Of a stretch of DNA of 64,000 nt, positions 53,526 through 64,000 are shown one piece after another (positions within the stretch are counted from its first letter, which is position 1; every line of letters begins with the position of its first letter). Source of the DNA: Chaetoceros tenuissimus (lineage: Eukaryota > Bacillariophyta > Thalassiosirophyceae > Chaetocerotales > Chaetocerotaceae); NCBI GenBank assembly GCA_021927905.1, contig BLLK01000060.1, positions 372,001 through 436,000 of the forward strand, given 5' to 3'. The notes beneath the pieces were generated by a model. It had not been told where the DNA came from. It saw only the letters and a list, made by a program, of their open reading frames with translations, and ran no database searches. Made by a program: the position numbers and the translations under genes.

Positions 53526-53886
53526 AGATCTAATAAGTCAGTGATGTTGCAAGCATCATCCTCCATTATTTAGGTATCTTATACCTAATATGAAGAAAGG
53601 ATCTTCAGTGTGGACTCAGACTCGACTCCGTCGGTATTTGTCTGTCTCACAGTAATACCTACCCTAGTATCATAGACGATGGGAGACAATAGGTTATGTC
53701 CAGTCCCATGTTGAGAAACGTGTCTACTCGTAAGCGCACTTGGACATTGAAGACATCAAATATTTGATGTCTTTGGCGAAGTAAAAGCGCTGGTTCGACG
53801 ATGGAAGATGAAGGTGCGAAGTTCCTCCTTTCTTCATGTTCAATGTATGCATTATTTCTAATCTTAAAACTTTTATCTCAACAAAA
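53526..53886. promoter_or_regulatory. Divergent region galactosidase / protease
   Basis: 361 bp between two divergent secreted-protein genes. No ORF, repeat or named motif seen. Confidence 0.4.
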
Positions 53887-56028
53887 ATGGTATCTTTTCC
53901 CAAGGTTTCCTTATCTCTATTCATCCTTGCTTCCAATGTTGGAAGAGTTTCAAGTGCTAGTATGCCTCCAAGGATGTTGAAGACAAGCTCTTTGACCGAA
54001 GAAGAACATTACATAGCTTCAAGAAATGCCCATGAAGAACTACTTACTCTCCTTCCAGACAAGAAGCGATTCCTTCAGTCAAATGCAGCTATTGAAAACT
54101 CCTCTGTCCATGTGGAGATGACTCAGGAGGACAAGGCATACATACGTGAATATAAGAAAACAGAAAAACTTTTCCCTATGCCAACCATTACTGGGGCTGT
54201 GAAGACCATTCAAAAAGCGGTCGGTAAAGGAAACAACTCTCAAAGACGTTTAGGACAGAAACATAATTTTGACAGTGGTATCTACGAAGAGAGAAGCGAT
54301 GGTTTTACTTGGACTTTGAGTGTCAAATCTTATGATGCCTTAGGTTTGAGCGTTTTTATCAAGAACATTGTCGTTCCTAACGATATTGTAATCAGTTTCT
54401 TTAATGCAGATGGAGATTTTGATACAAACATTGAGACCCGTATTTCAAACAAAGAAGTCTGGACAAAGACAGTCAACGGAAATGAAGCGTTCCTTGTATT
54501 CACTTATAAAGGTGAAGACATTGAGGAAGCTCTTTCGACCTTGTCTTTCTCCGTGAGTCAAGTGAGTATATTCAATCCTGATCCAAGCGACGAAATGGAA
54601 ACAAGAAAGTTGGGCAGCTGTAATTGGGGTATTGCAGACTGTGTTGTTGACTATATGTGCTGCAAGAAGAATATGACAAATAGCGATCCTGATGGTATCG
54701 CTCCTCAAGAATGCGGAAACTGGCAGAACGCAAATGAGGATAGTGCCCTCTTCCGTGACGAACACATTACAAACTACAGCAGAGCTATTGCAAAAATGTC
54801 ATGGTATGTATTTGTTACTGTTTCAAATTCCAATCTTTTTTATACTGCATAAAACTAACCCAGTCGGATTTGTGCTCTTCCAAAAGGACGGATGCCAACT
54901 GGAGATACAGCTGCACGTAAGTAGAACAAATTATTTTTTTGGTTGTAGAAACTTTTTTATCATTTATCCTTATTCTGATTTTGGTATTCAAAAGTGGAGG
55001 TTTGATCAACAATGCAGATGGACGTCCTCTTTTCCTGACAGCCAATCACTGTATATCAAAGTCTAATGCATCCATGGAACTATACTTTGGGGCAAGAAAC
55101 AATAAATGTGAAGCCAATGACACATGCGTGTATGCATTTAAAACAGCAGATACTATTGGAGCCACAAAATTGGCATCTTCCCGTGCATCAGACTTCACAT
55201 TGATGGAAATTTCTCAAGCCTTGCCCGAAGGCAAAAACTTTTATGCTTTGGGTTGGAACATTGACAAGGTGCAACCAGGAACGAAAACTTATCGTATAAG
55301 GTATGTTTGATAGTACAGGTCTCGTGCATCAATGCAAGAATTAGTACCTATTTTCTAACGCAACTTTCATTCAAAGTCATCCACGGGCTGGGCCTCAGTC
55401 GTATCAAGAGCAAGTTGTATCAAGTAATCAGCCAGAGGTAGGATTTATCTATAGCCAGCCATTGTTGGGAGAAACAATGAGTGGTAGTAGCGGTGGCCCG
55501 ATAGTCAATTCGAACAACGAGATTGTTGGGCAACTCTATGGAGATAGTAATGGAAATGCAGATTGGTGTGTAACTCAAAGTGACGGAACAAATAAGTATG
55601 GTAACTACAAAAATATTGATGGAGAATTTCTTACAACATACAACACTGGGAAAGTGGCAGAGATTCTTGGTACAATTTGTACAGAAGGCGATATTTGTGA
55701 TGATGGTGATGCTTGTACTGAGAATGATGCGTGTTCTGGAGGAGTTTGCTCTGGTACTCCAATTGATTGTATTGATGGCACTTGCGAGAATGGCGTTTGT
55801 GTCGAGGTTTGTATTGATGGTACTACGTGTGATGATTTTGATGGATGTACAGTGAATGATGTATGCTTTGCAGGTGTATGTGCAGGTACACCAAAACAAT
55901 GCAATGAATTTGAAGTTTGCGAGAATGGTAATTGTGTTCCACAGAATACTTGCAGTGGAAAGAAGAAAAAAGATTGCACTGGTAACTGTGATTGGGCGAA
56001 TGGCTTGTGTATCCCAGTCATTGCATAA
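53887..56028 (+). CDS. Secreted trypsin-like serine protease with Cys-rich tail
   Basis: Exons 53887-54803, 54887-54916 (30-nt microexon), 54995-55300 and 55377-56028, giving 634 residues. The microexon is needed for frame and completes WRYSCTGGLIN, the usual beta-strand before the catalytic His. The triad reads H334 (LTANHC), D382 (ASDFTLMEI) and S456 (GSSGGPI), with overall similarity to lysyl-endopeptidase-like S1 enzymes. The leader is a signal peptide (about 1-24). A propeptide or PPC-like beta domain follows (about 130-245). After the protease come cysteine-rich units of Dictyostelium-repeat type (CDDGDACTENDACSGGVC, CDDFDGCTVNDVCFAGVC) and a final CSGKKKKDC...C block. Acts outside the cell; specificity cannot be read. 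Confidence 0.85.
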
Positions 56029-56333
56029 AATAGTACTATTAAAAAGAGATTTTTGAAGAGCTGACCTCTACAGATTCCAAAATCAAACCGGACCACTTTA
56101 TGCATGGCACAGTTTTGAAAGCGTGTGCGAATCTAATATCACCTGTTGATGCTGAAACTCCAGTAGGTTTATATAGAGAGCTGATCCCAGAAGATGCAAT
56201 GGATAGATCAAATGGACACTTTATTACACAACATACGGTATGCCTCCAGAATGGATTCGCAACCTGAAAGAGAAGAAACATAGTCATAATCGCACACAAT
56301 AAAAAAATACTAGATCTATATGTACTGTATTCT
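56029..56333. other. Convergent intergenic region
   Basis: 305 bp between two convergent 3' ends. No gene or repeat seen; presumably both 3' UTRs. Confidence 0.4.
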
Positions 56334-58159
56334 CTATAGTTTTTCAGATTGCCTTAATGCAAGTTCAAATTCACCGCTCATAAAATATCTATTCAACTTT
56401 TGCATAGTAGATCTAGTTGGACATGCACTTGATCGAAACTCATGAATTTTCAACAGAGCCTGTCGGAGCGATTCCTTTGTAGCAAATGGCATTTCGCTTT
56501 GCATCATCTTCTCATGGGAAGCATTTTTATCAATAATCATTTGCACATAGGAAAAGAAAATATTTTTGCCATCTCTACTGCACAAATGCTTGACAAGTAC
56601 AGATGGTATCGAACTGTGCTTATAGACTTGTGTAAAACAAGGGTCCCCTTCCTGAATTTTATTTTCATATTGAAAATAAGTATACATATTTTGATATGAT
56701 ACTTCTTTTACCCACGATTTGAGAACAATTGAGCCGTCATCTCTATCAAATTCACAACAAAGGCACAAAACAGCCATGCATATAGCAACGCTCCTATCCA
56801 TACCTTGAGCGCAATGAATCAATACTCTTCTATTCTCTTTCAGATGTACTACGATAAATAGCAATGCAGTTGACATCCACTTTTCGAGCTCGGTTTTATC
56901 TCTCTTCCCTTCTTTCACTGGAAGCTGGATATAAAATTTTCCTGTGGGAATAATACCATTCATTGAGCTAAATTCTTCATACTCCATCGTTGTCACATTT
57001 ACTATGGCATCAAAATGTTTCCAGGCAGTGTTTGGCCTACCGGAGCGTCTTGATCCTATCGAAATAGTCGCCTTATCATTGTTCTCATTGGAATTAGTAA
57101 TTGTCATAGTGTTAAAATATGAAGTAAACGGTGCCTGTGGTTGGTATAATTTGCATCGAGAATGATTGGCACGGAAATATTCTTCGTTCTCAGATTTCGC
57201 TTCATTGACAATATGGCGAATGGTAGACATTATCTCTTCTTCCCGTGCTGCATCATAAGGCTCATTGTATGGAGAGAAATGATCTATATTCTTCCATAGC
57301 AAATATGGTGTTAAGCCATGAGCCCATGACTCTTCATCATCCCCTTTTATATGCAAAAATGCTTCCTTAGACTTTTTAAAATTTACAATAGTTTGTAAGA
57401 TAGCAATTATTATCACATACCTGCACCAGAGATATAATTATCATTTGTCAACCCGTTATCTCTGTCTGAACAACTTACGCATACGATGCAAGAGTATTCA
57501 CTTTTAGCTTTGTCTATTTCATCGCTTAACTCATTGAGTTTCGTCAATGTATCTTCGTTTGAATTTTGAACAATCCAAAAGCATCTCAAGGGTTTGCTAG
57601 GAGAATTCCTTATAAACTCTTTTGGATTCAATACAACTTTTGCATCTACTGCATTTTGAAATCTGTCTTCGATAACCCCCTTCATATTCATGTGTTCCTC
57701 TTCTGATGTAGTAGGTGGAGTGAATAATTCTATTTCTTCATGTTCTTCAAAGTTAAAATTTGCATCTACTTCAGAACGATAATACAAAATCAACTTGTTC
57801 ATGACTGCGCACCAAATTGGCAAAGTAGCCTTGAAACTATCGCAGTAGGTTTTGTACTTGGATGCATCAACAACAAGGACCGCGCCGTCTTTTCTGGAGG
57901 CCTTGGCAACAGTTCTCAAAAAGTCAAAGTGCAATCTTTTCAAAGAAAAATTGTAAATATTTTTGTGCCCATCTGTAGATTTGAAATGGACATTGTTATG
58001 AGTTGAATAGGGGAATCCATACCAAGCACCACATCGGTCATTGGAAACGATGGAATACTTCCCTTTTGACTTCTCATGAAAGAAAGAAACTACTTCGTTT
58101 AGAAAAGTTGACGAGTCGAGCAAAATGGAGCGTATTCTGGTAGCAACGTCTGAGTTCAT
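56334..58159 (-). CDS. RIT1: Initiator tRNA phosphoribosyl-transferase (Rit1)
   Basis: Exons 58159-57421 and 57343-56334 with a 77-nt intron, 582 residues. The splice joins YISGA to GDDEESWAHGLTPYLLWKN, exactly the conserved Rit1 core. N-terminal half: NDRCGAWY, FKSTDGHKN, VVDASKYKT and LPIWCAVMNK. C-terminal half: a dual-specificity phosphatase-like domain with IHCAQGMDRSVAI (CX5R) and a HxFRSSACPTRST end. In yeast, Rit1 adds 2'-O-ribosyl phosphate to A64 of initiator tRNA-Met so that it is barred from elongation. The enzyme occurs in fungi, plants and some protists. Length is close to the yeast protein (513). Confidence 0.93.
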
Positions 58160-58722
58160 ATCATATGGACATCCAGAGCTCTTCTTCTTATGTGGATGTG
58201 TAAGAGGAGGTCTTGGCAGCCAAAATGGAAAATGAAATCCAAAATATACTATGCATGAAGCTGTGTAAATACTAGATAGTCTACTCGTAGAGAGGCATAA
58301 AAAAATGAAACTTGTTGGAAGATGGGACTCATCTTAGACCTCTCACAGCCACTCATTTTCCGCATTTTTTGAATGATAACGGATGTGCTTTATAAAATAT
58401 TTATGTAATAATAAGAATAAGAAATATTTGCAGTTTTGAAACAAGTAAGGATTGAGTGTAAATATAGGAGAGAAAGGTGAACAAACAATTGAGATAGTCG
58501 TGGTACAAGTACTGTAGACAAGAAATTCACATGGAAAAAGTGAAGCCGATAGGAGGAGTTATATAAGGGTTATCGGGTTATTTCCTCTTCTATTTTGATG
58601 CATTTCCATTGCAATACGTACTTATTAGCAATACTATTCTTTCCTTATTTTTACGAATTACGTCCATACAAGTTCATCAATATTCTACTGACAGCTACTG
58701 AGGAATATAGAAAGCATGGAAA
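58160..58722. promoter_or_regulatory. Divergent region Rit1 / SDR
   Basis: 563 bp between divergent starts. An ATG at 58716 lies seven bases before the SDR start in another frame and opens an overlapping upstream ORF of about 40 codons, which may lower translation. No repeat or RNA gene seen. Confidence 0.45.
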
Positions 58723-59685
58723 ATGGAAATGTTAAAAAGTATAGCCCTCCTACTACTGCCGCTTTCTGCTGCTTCATTTTTTGTTCCGTCAACTTACAGG
58801 AAAGAATCTCTTTCTCGCCTTGCTGCTTCCATAGAAATCAATGAGAAAACTGCAAAGGAGCTTACAGACAAGAGCGCTATAGTGACAGGTGCATCATCTG
58901 GCCTTGGCAAAGCTCTAGCGTTACAATTAGCAAAATGTGATATGAAGAAGATCGTCCTCAGTGGCCGTAACATGGACTCTCTCCAAGATGTGAAAGAGCA
59001 ATGCGATGCATTGAATTCTCAATGCGAGTTTCATGTTTTACCATGTGACCTTAGTGATATCGAAGCATCTAAAAAATTTGCAAAGGATGCCCTTTCGAAA
59101 TGCAATGATAATGTTGATGTACTAGTTTTATGTGGTGGAATGTCGTCAAGATCATCATTCCTCGAATCAAGTTATGAAGTGGATGAAATGTTGATGAAGG
59201 TAAACTTTTTATCTGGGTCTGCTATTTCAAAAGAAATTGTTCCATCAATGGTAGATAAGGGCAGTGGGTCGATCATATGGATCTCAAGTGTACAAGGGTT
59301 AATCGGAACTCCATATCGTACAAGTTACGCTGCAAGCAAGTTCGCAGTTCAAGGTTACTGCGAAGCATTAAGATCTGAATTAACTTCCAGTGGTATAAGT
59401 GTCCACTGTGTTAGTCCGGGATATATTAGTACAAACCTGTCTTTGAATGCAGCAAATGGCGATGGTTCATCATATGGTAAAATGGATCAGACAACAGCAA
59501 ATGGTGCGAATCCTAATCAAGTTGCGGGCGAAATCTTAAACAATGTCTTTAGCAAGGGGAAATCAGATTTTGTCGTTGCCGCTGGTTTCTCGGCTACTGC
59601 TGCAATAATACTGAAATTCTTTGCCCCAAAATTTCTTGAACAAAAATTGGTAAAGAGATTCCTCAAAGCTCAAAAGAATGAATAA
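58723..59685 (+). CDS. Short-chain dehydrogenase, DHRS7-like, likely plastid or ER
   Basis: A single exon of 320 residues; ATGs at 58723 and 58729 are equally possible. The leader MLKSIALLLLPLSAASFFVP is a signal peptide ending in an ASAFAP-like SFF, so plastid import is likely. Classical SDR: TGASSGLGKALA (cofactor), CDLSD, LCGGMSS where NNAG is usual, ISSVQGL with the catalytic Ser, YAASKFA with Tyr and Lys, and VSPGYISTNLS. The C-terminus has a hydrophobic stretch (VAAGFSATAAIILKFFAP) and a basic tail, as in DHRS7B-type membrane-associated reductases. Substrate unknown, perhaps a lipid or sphingoid ketone. Only 30 bp separate it from the next, convergent gene. Confidence 0.82.
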   Translation: MEMLKSIALLLLPLSAASFFVPSTYRKESLSRLAASIEINEKTAKELTDKSAIVTGASSGLGKALALQLAKCDMKKIVLSGRNMDSLQDVKEQCDALNSQCEFHVLPCDLSDIEASKKFAKDALSKCNDNVDVLVLCGGMSSRSSFLESSYEVDEMLMKVNFLSGSAISKEIVPSMVDKGSGSIIWISSVQGLIGTPYRTSYAASKFAVQGYCEALRSELTSSGISVHCVSPGYISTNLSLNAANGDGSSYGKMDQTTANGANPNQVAGEILNNVFSKGKSDFVVAAGFSATAAIILKFFAPKFLEQKLVKRFLKAQKNE

Positions 59686-59715
59686 TGTTGAAAATAAAAA
59701 GCAGCTACAGTTTTA

Positions 59716-62700
59716 CTAAATTTCAAAGGCCTGAATCTTGCTCGTGTCAGTTTCTGTCATTGTCATATCAATGTCACCCTCCGGTGCTAGACTACTCATA
59801 GGTAGGCTTTCATCAATTCCATTCTGGAGAGGTGGAAGCTTCGTGCTCATGAAATTTGTCCCAGCTTCATAATCATCACCTTCATCCTCTTCCATCTCCT
59901 CGTATTCTTCGTCTGAATTATTGTCAGGATCCTCACTCCCTTCCATCTCAAAACTATTCTCAGTTTTTCCCATGGAAGAATTGTACCTTCCAGCTGCTTT
60001 TTGCATTGCAATAGCATCAGACCTGCCCCTTCCAATTTCTGCTTTTACTGATTTGTCCCAAGAGTTCAATGCATTCGTCCTTTCATCGCCATACATGATG
60101 GAGCAGATTATAGAGTCAATTCCAACACTCACAGTATAAGTAAGTATTCCTACAATTCTCCATTTGGGTGTCCAATCATGGTTTACTTCTTTCTTGTCCC
60201 TATGTAAACAACAAACTCTAGCTGCGAAGCTGCATAGAAACATAGCTTCTGAAGTAAAATGGATTGCACGAAGACAGTCAGCTCTCCCTAAAATTTGTAG
60301 AGCTTCGTCGGCTGTACAATCCTCCTCAGTTGGCAATGATTTCTTGAAAACTTCATCATTGTTCCCCCCTTTTGGAGCTTGTGCAGCGAATATTGCGGCT
60401 TGGTTCATGCACAGGAAAGGGTTACGGCATTCTTTCTTCGAAGCAACTTCTAGCAAAGATAGTGCAACTTCAAGACTAGCTTTTGAGAGCGAAAAAATTG
60501 TTGCACACTGACGAAGTTTCTGAATACTGTAATCAAGCTTCTTCATTGCAAGTTTAGCAGGACCCGAGACATTGCTGTTCCATTTATTGAGTCGCTGCTC
60601 TAATTTATCATCGTCCTCATCGCTCTCTTCAAAAGTTTCCTTGCCATTCCACTCTCGCAAAAGGACTTCTGCCGAAATTTTTACTAGTTTTGACATAGGA
60701 GACTTTGTCATTCGGTTGCTTGAAATCTTTTTCAAAGTTGGTTGTCTAGGCTTACCAAAGCTTTGTCTTTTGGTATCTTGAGCTTTCCTAGTTTGTGAAT
60801 CGTTTTCTGCAGATTCTTTGGATGCATTCGACGCACTAAAAATGTGCCAATCCGTTTCATCTCCAGAACCTTTCACACCCAATGGGGAATCCCATAGAGA
60901 TTGGTCGAGACAAAATTGGGACTATCGGAAGCAAAAAAAATTAGCCGATGTATCGATTGTCAATAATACATAGTTCTTACAAAATCTACTTACTGCTGGT
61001 AGTACAATACTAAGGGCATGTTTCAATAGAGCATTTTGCTTAATTTCATCTTCTTCTTTGTTTGCCAACAAAAGCGCAACATTAGCAAAACTCAGTAGGA
61101 TATTAAGTCCACTATCCTCTCCAAAGCTTGAAATTTGATCCCCTTCAAATTCATGGAGGCTTTTCAAAGCATCTTTGTACCAACCTGTCTTTTTTGTATT
61201 CTTCATTGAATCTTCAAAATCAATTGGTGTCAAAGAAGGAATCACATCTTCAATTAATAACCATATGTTCGTCAATTGCCTTTCCCTTTCACGGTCCGTG
61301 AGTCCAGCTACTTTGTCCCCTTGAATATTGATACCAAACATAACTTTTTGACGATTTCTTTTCATGAGATTTAGATGAAACTCGTCCTTCTCCCACCCCG
61401 AAAACGAAGAGACAGCCCCAGCAACACAGAGATTATATGCACTTCTTGATATGACTACATGTTCATCGTCTTGCCAATCTGATGGAACAGGAAAATGTCG
61501 CCAAGTCTCACTGAGTAAACCTTTAGAAGAATTGTAGAGGTCATGGAAGTCCAAATTACAAACAAGGCCCACACAGAGTTTCATTTTATCAAGTAAATCA
61601 CGAAGGCTAGATATGCTATCATTGTCACTAGCCTTCATGCTCATAATTGCAAGTGAGAATGACGAAGAAAGAATATTCAACATCTTCAAAAATGTGAGAC
61701 TCAAGAAAGTAATCGTAAATATGAACACAAAATTGATGTGAAATGAACTTACCTCGATTGAGCTTGATCGAGGAGTGCCATCAGGTGTTAATTTCCACAG
61801 CTCTTTCTTGAACTTGAGCATGTCATTGATGACTGAAAATGCAGAGTCATATACAAGCTTTGCATCATCAATATGCTTACTTTGACATGATCGATATGCC
61901 CTATCCAACCGCATGCGAAATGTTGAAAATAGAACTTTGATACAATTCTCTTTCTTCAAAGAAAGGTTTACGTTGTTGACAAGCGATGTACTCTCTTTCA
62001 AAAGATTCAACTCATTTTCTTTCTGCAATTTTTCGAAATAATTTTGAAAAATTGGCAAAACCTCGTCGACCCAAGTACTTCTACTCTTGACGTTTTTGAA
62101 GATATCCGCTGAGAATGCATAAGCTTCCAATTGGGTCATGGGTTCCGACATTGCTTTGCGAAAAATTCGAAGTGAGAGATTACCATCATTCTCATTTAAA
62201 TCTTCGTGAATGTTTTCATTTAGAGGTGTCTCTAATCCTTCCAAAGCTTTCAACATTTTGACGGCTAAAAAGTCAGCTTTTCCCTCCGACAAAAGAGTTA
62301 ACCCATACAGCACTTGAAGCTCAGGAGGTAAAATACCGTTCTTCATCATATCGAGTAGTCCTGTACCTGCTGGACCTTCGAAGTCTTCATCATCAGAAAG
62401 AATTACGTCTGAATCATCTCCATCTCCATCACTATCATACTGTAATCAAAGAGGAAAGGATTAGAATTGGTAAAAAGAAATACTAATAAAGTATTCACAA
62501 CTTACTGTATCATATGTTTCTCTCTCAAGTTGAAGAATGCTTTTTCCTTGAAAGTGTTGTCTCTCTTCAAACCGCTGCCACCGTCTTATTCGCTCTTCGA
62601 TCCTCTTTGCTCTTTCCTTCAAATATATGGAAACAGACTCGCACGCCAAAGATCCTGCTCGATATAATTTCATCAGCAAGGCTTGTTTCAAAAGTTGAGA

Positions 62701-64000
62701 TGCAATGTCACATACAGCTGCACACGTTGCTGTCAGAGGAATGTTGTTTCTTTTATTATCAATTTCTCGCTCACTCGTATCAATTTTCTGTTGGAGGGTA
62801 GCTTTCTGAGACTGATATTCCAACGCAAGATCAAGCAAGGCTTTTTTCTGTGTTTGAATTAGTCGCAACCTCTCTTTCTGTCTCTCTTCCAAGTCTAGGC
62901 TGACATTATTATTGAGGCGCATATTTTCTGTCTCCTCGTCAAAAGTCGACAAATCTTTACCATGTGCGTCAATCAGTGAAATTCGATCATTGTGGAACTT
63001 ATCAGCCAGTGCCTCTAGAGTCAATGTTTCATTATTTTCTTCGGAAGTTTCTTGGAGAGTTATTTTTCCGACAGTACCATCATCGTCACCACTCTTCTGT
63101 TTCGAATTACTTTCATCCACACCACTGCTTTCGTCTCTTCTATTTGAAGAAGACTCTTTTCGAAGTTGTATTTTTCTATCCATTTCAAACGTATCACAGA
63201 CTTGCCACCTAGAATCTTCTTCGGAATTTTTCTTTTCTTTCAGTATATAATGTGCTCTTTTTTGAATCCATGAAGATAATTTTTCGCAAGATTTTGTACC
63301 AGCAGCAGCTTCTAATGCCATACAGAGTGCTTGGAAACGCCGTTCTTGCCAATCAAAAGATGTAGAATACTTCCTCAACCATCTCCTAAACATGTAGTTA
63401 TCATTTGTATGGATACCTCTATTCCACTGCCTACATTCATGACCAATTATTAACATGAGGTCTGCATACAACAACCAGACATGATAACTTCGCTCAAGTT
63501 CGGTTCTTTCTTGTGATTTAGTGCTTTCTTCTTGAGACTTATTTTTCAAATCGGTCAAAATTGTTAATGCCTCGCTAATATTTCCTAACTCCATATGAGT
63601 ATATGCAAGCTTTGAAGGAACGCTAATACCTGGAGGGCGTAAATTATCTGCAGTTTGGAAATCTTCCTTTGCCTCTTCTAGCCATTTTTTCCTTTGCTCT
63701 ACATGATATCTTGTATAATCTTCTGCATTTCTAATACTTGGCATTTCCTCCTTTTCACCTTCATTTTCCTCATTCGTACCAACTTCATCTATCTTTGCAG
63801 TTTCATTATCCATGTCAATTGTGGGTGGAAGCCGTAAACATTGTGCATGTAGGTTAGCTATGATAAGCGCAGCATCTCCAGCGCGAATCCACAATGAGCA
63901 ATCCATTTTACACAGTAAAGCCGCCACGTGATAGGATGCAAAAGCTTTCTTTGCCAATTTGAGACGCTCTTGGATACTTTCATAATCATCCTCTATATTC
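59716..64000 (-). CDS. TPR protein resembling TFIIIC subunit TFC4/GTF3C3, partial
   Basis: Exons read on the minus strand: 64000-62506 (open to the window edge, start outside), 62439-61753, 61683-60994 and 60921-59716. Splices are GT-AG in phase 0. The intron 61752-61684 has 69 nt and no stop. The visible 1,359 codons contain TPR-like helices: LAKKAFASYHVAALL, CSLWIRAGDAALIIAN, PSKLAYTHMELGNISEALTIL, ILPPELQVLYGLTLLSEGK, TADEALQILGRADCLRAI and TSEAMFLCSFAARVC. Acidic linkers and a coiled coil (ERQKERLRLIQTQKKALLDL) separate them. The layout of N-terminal and C-terminal TPR arrays split by a charged middle fits the TFIIIC TPR subunit, which bridges the tRNA-gene B/A boxes and TFIIIB. The name is an inference. 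Confidence 0.6.

Overview
The window is nuclear DNA of a photosynthetic stramenopile, most likely a diatom. The coding is AT-rich and very compact, with short GT-AG introns of about 60-165 nt and neighbouring genes often only 30-120 bp apart. Several proteins begin with a signal peptide followed by an ASAFAP-like Phe (flavodoxin VEAFSP, divinyl reductase NTSAFPT, an SDR SAASFFVPS), as plastid proteins do in diatoms. The diatom-type HSF DNA-binding domain and the serine/proline PSxxPS repeats with ACCxCGG cysteine modules point the same way. I cannot name the species; a centric diatom is plausible.

Layout. 1-3.1 kb: the end of an ankyrin-like gene cut by the window edge, an IQ-motif coiled-coil gene and a small coiled-coil gene. 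3.09-3.92 kb: a non-autonomous foldback element with roughly 250-bp inverted arms between TTAA sites. 3.9-8.4 kb (-): a four-exon TRF4/TENT4-type nucleotidyltransferase with a giant N-terminal extension. 7.9-8.8 kb and 27.1-28.0 kb: two direct copies of one divergent-promoter segment, flanking an 18.3-kb interval. That interval holds a decayed coiled-coil relic and one giant gene (10.28-27.02 kb, about 23 exons, about 4,860 residues). It encodes a lectin-rich, membrane-anchored surface protein with a tandemly amplified intron-exon cassette and a MITE inside another intron. 27.9-45.9 kb: PUM3/PUF6, mitochondrial glycerol-3-phosphate dehydrogenase, several membrane or unknown proteins, an SDR, a second IQ protein, CTP synthase, flavodoxin and 8-vinyl reductase. 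46.4-64 kb: a heat-shock-factor protein, an eIF2alpha kinase of HRI type, a GH36 alpha-galactosidase, a secreted trypsin-like protease with cysteine-rich repeats, a Rit1 initiator-tRNA ribosyltransferase, another SDR, and a TPR protein resembling TFIIIC subunit TFC4 that leaves the window.

Gene relations. There is no operon logic, but divergent pairs sharing 330-760 bp of promoter are frequent: CTP synthase/flavodoxin, GPDH/membrane protein, HSF/kinase, galactosidase/protease and Rit1/SDR. The most unusual structure is the insertion-like 18.3-kb block. The original divergent pair (poly(A) polymerase-like gene and PUM3) is split so that each side keeps one intact gene and a truncated copy of the other, and the two copies share a 338-bp tract without a difference. 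I found no tRNA, rRNA, CRISPR array or virus-like element.
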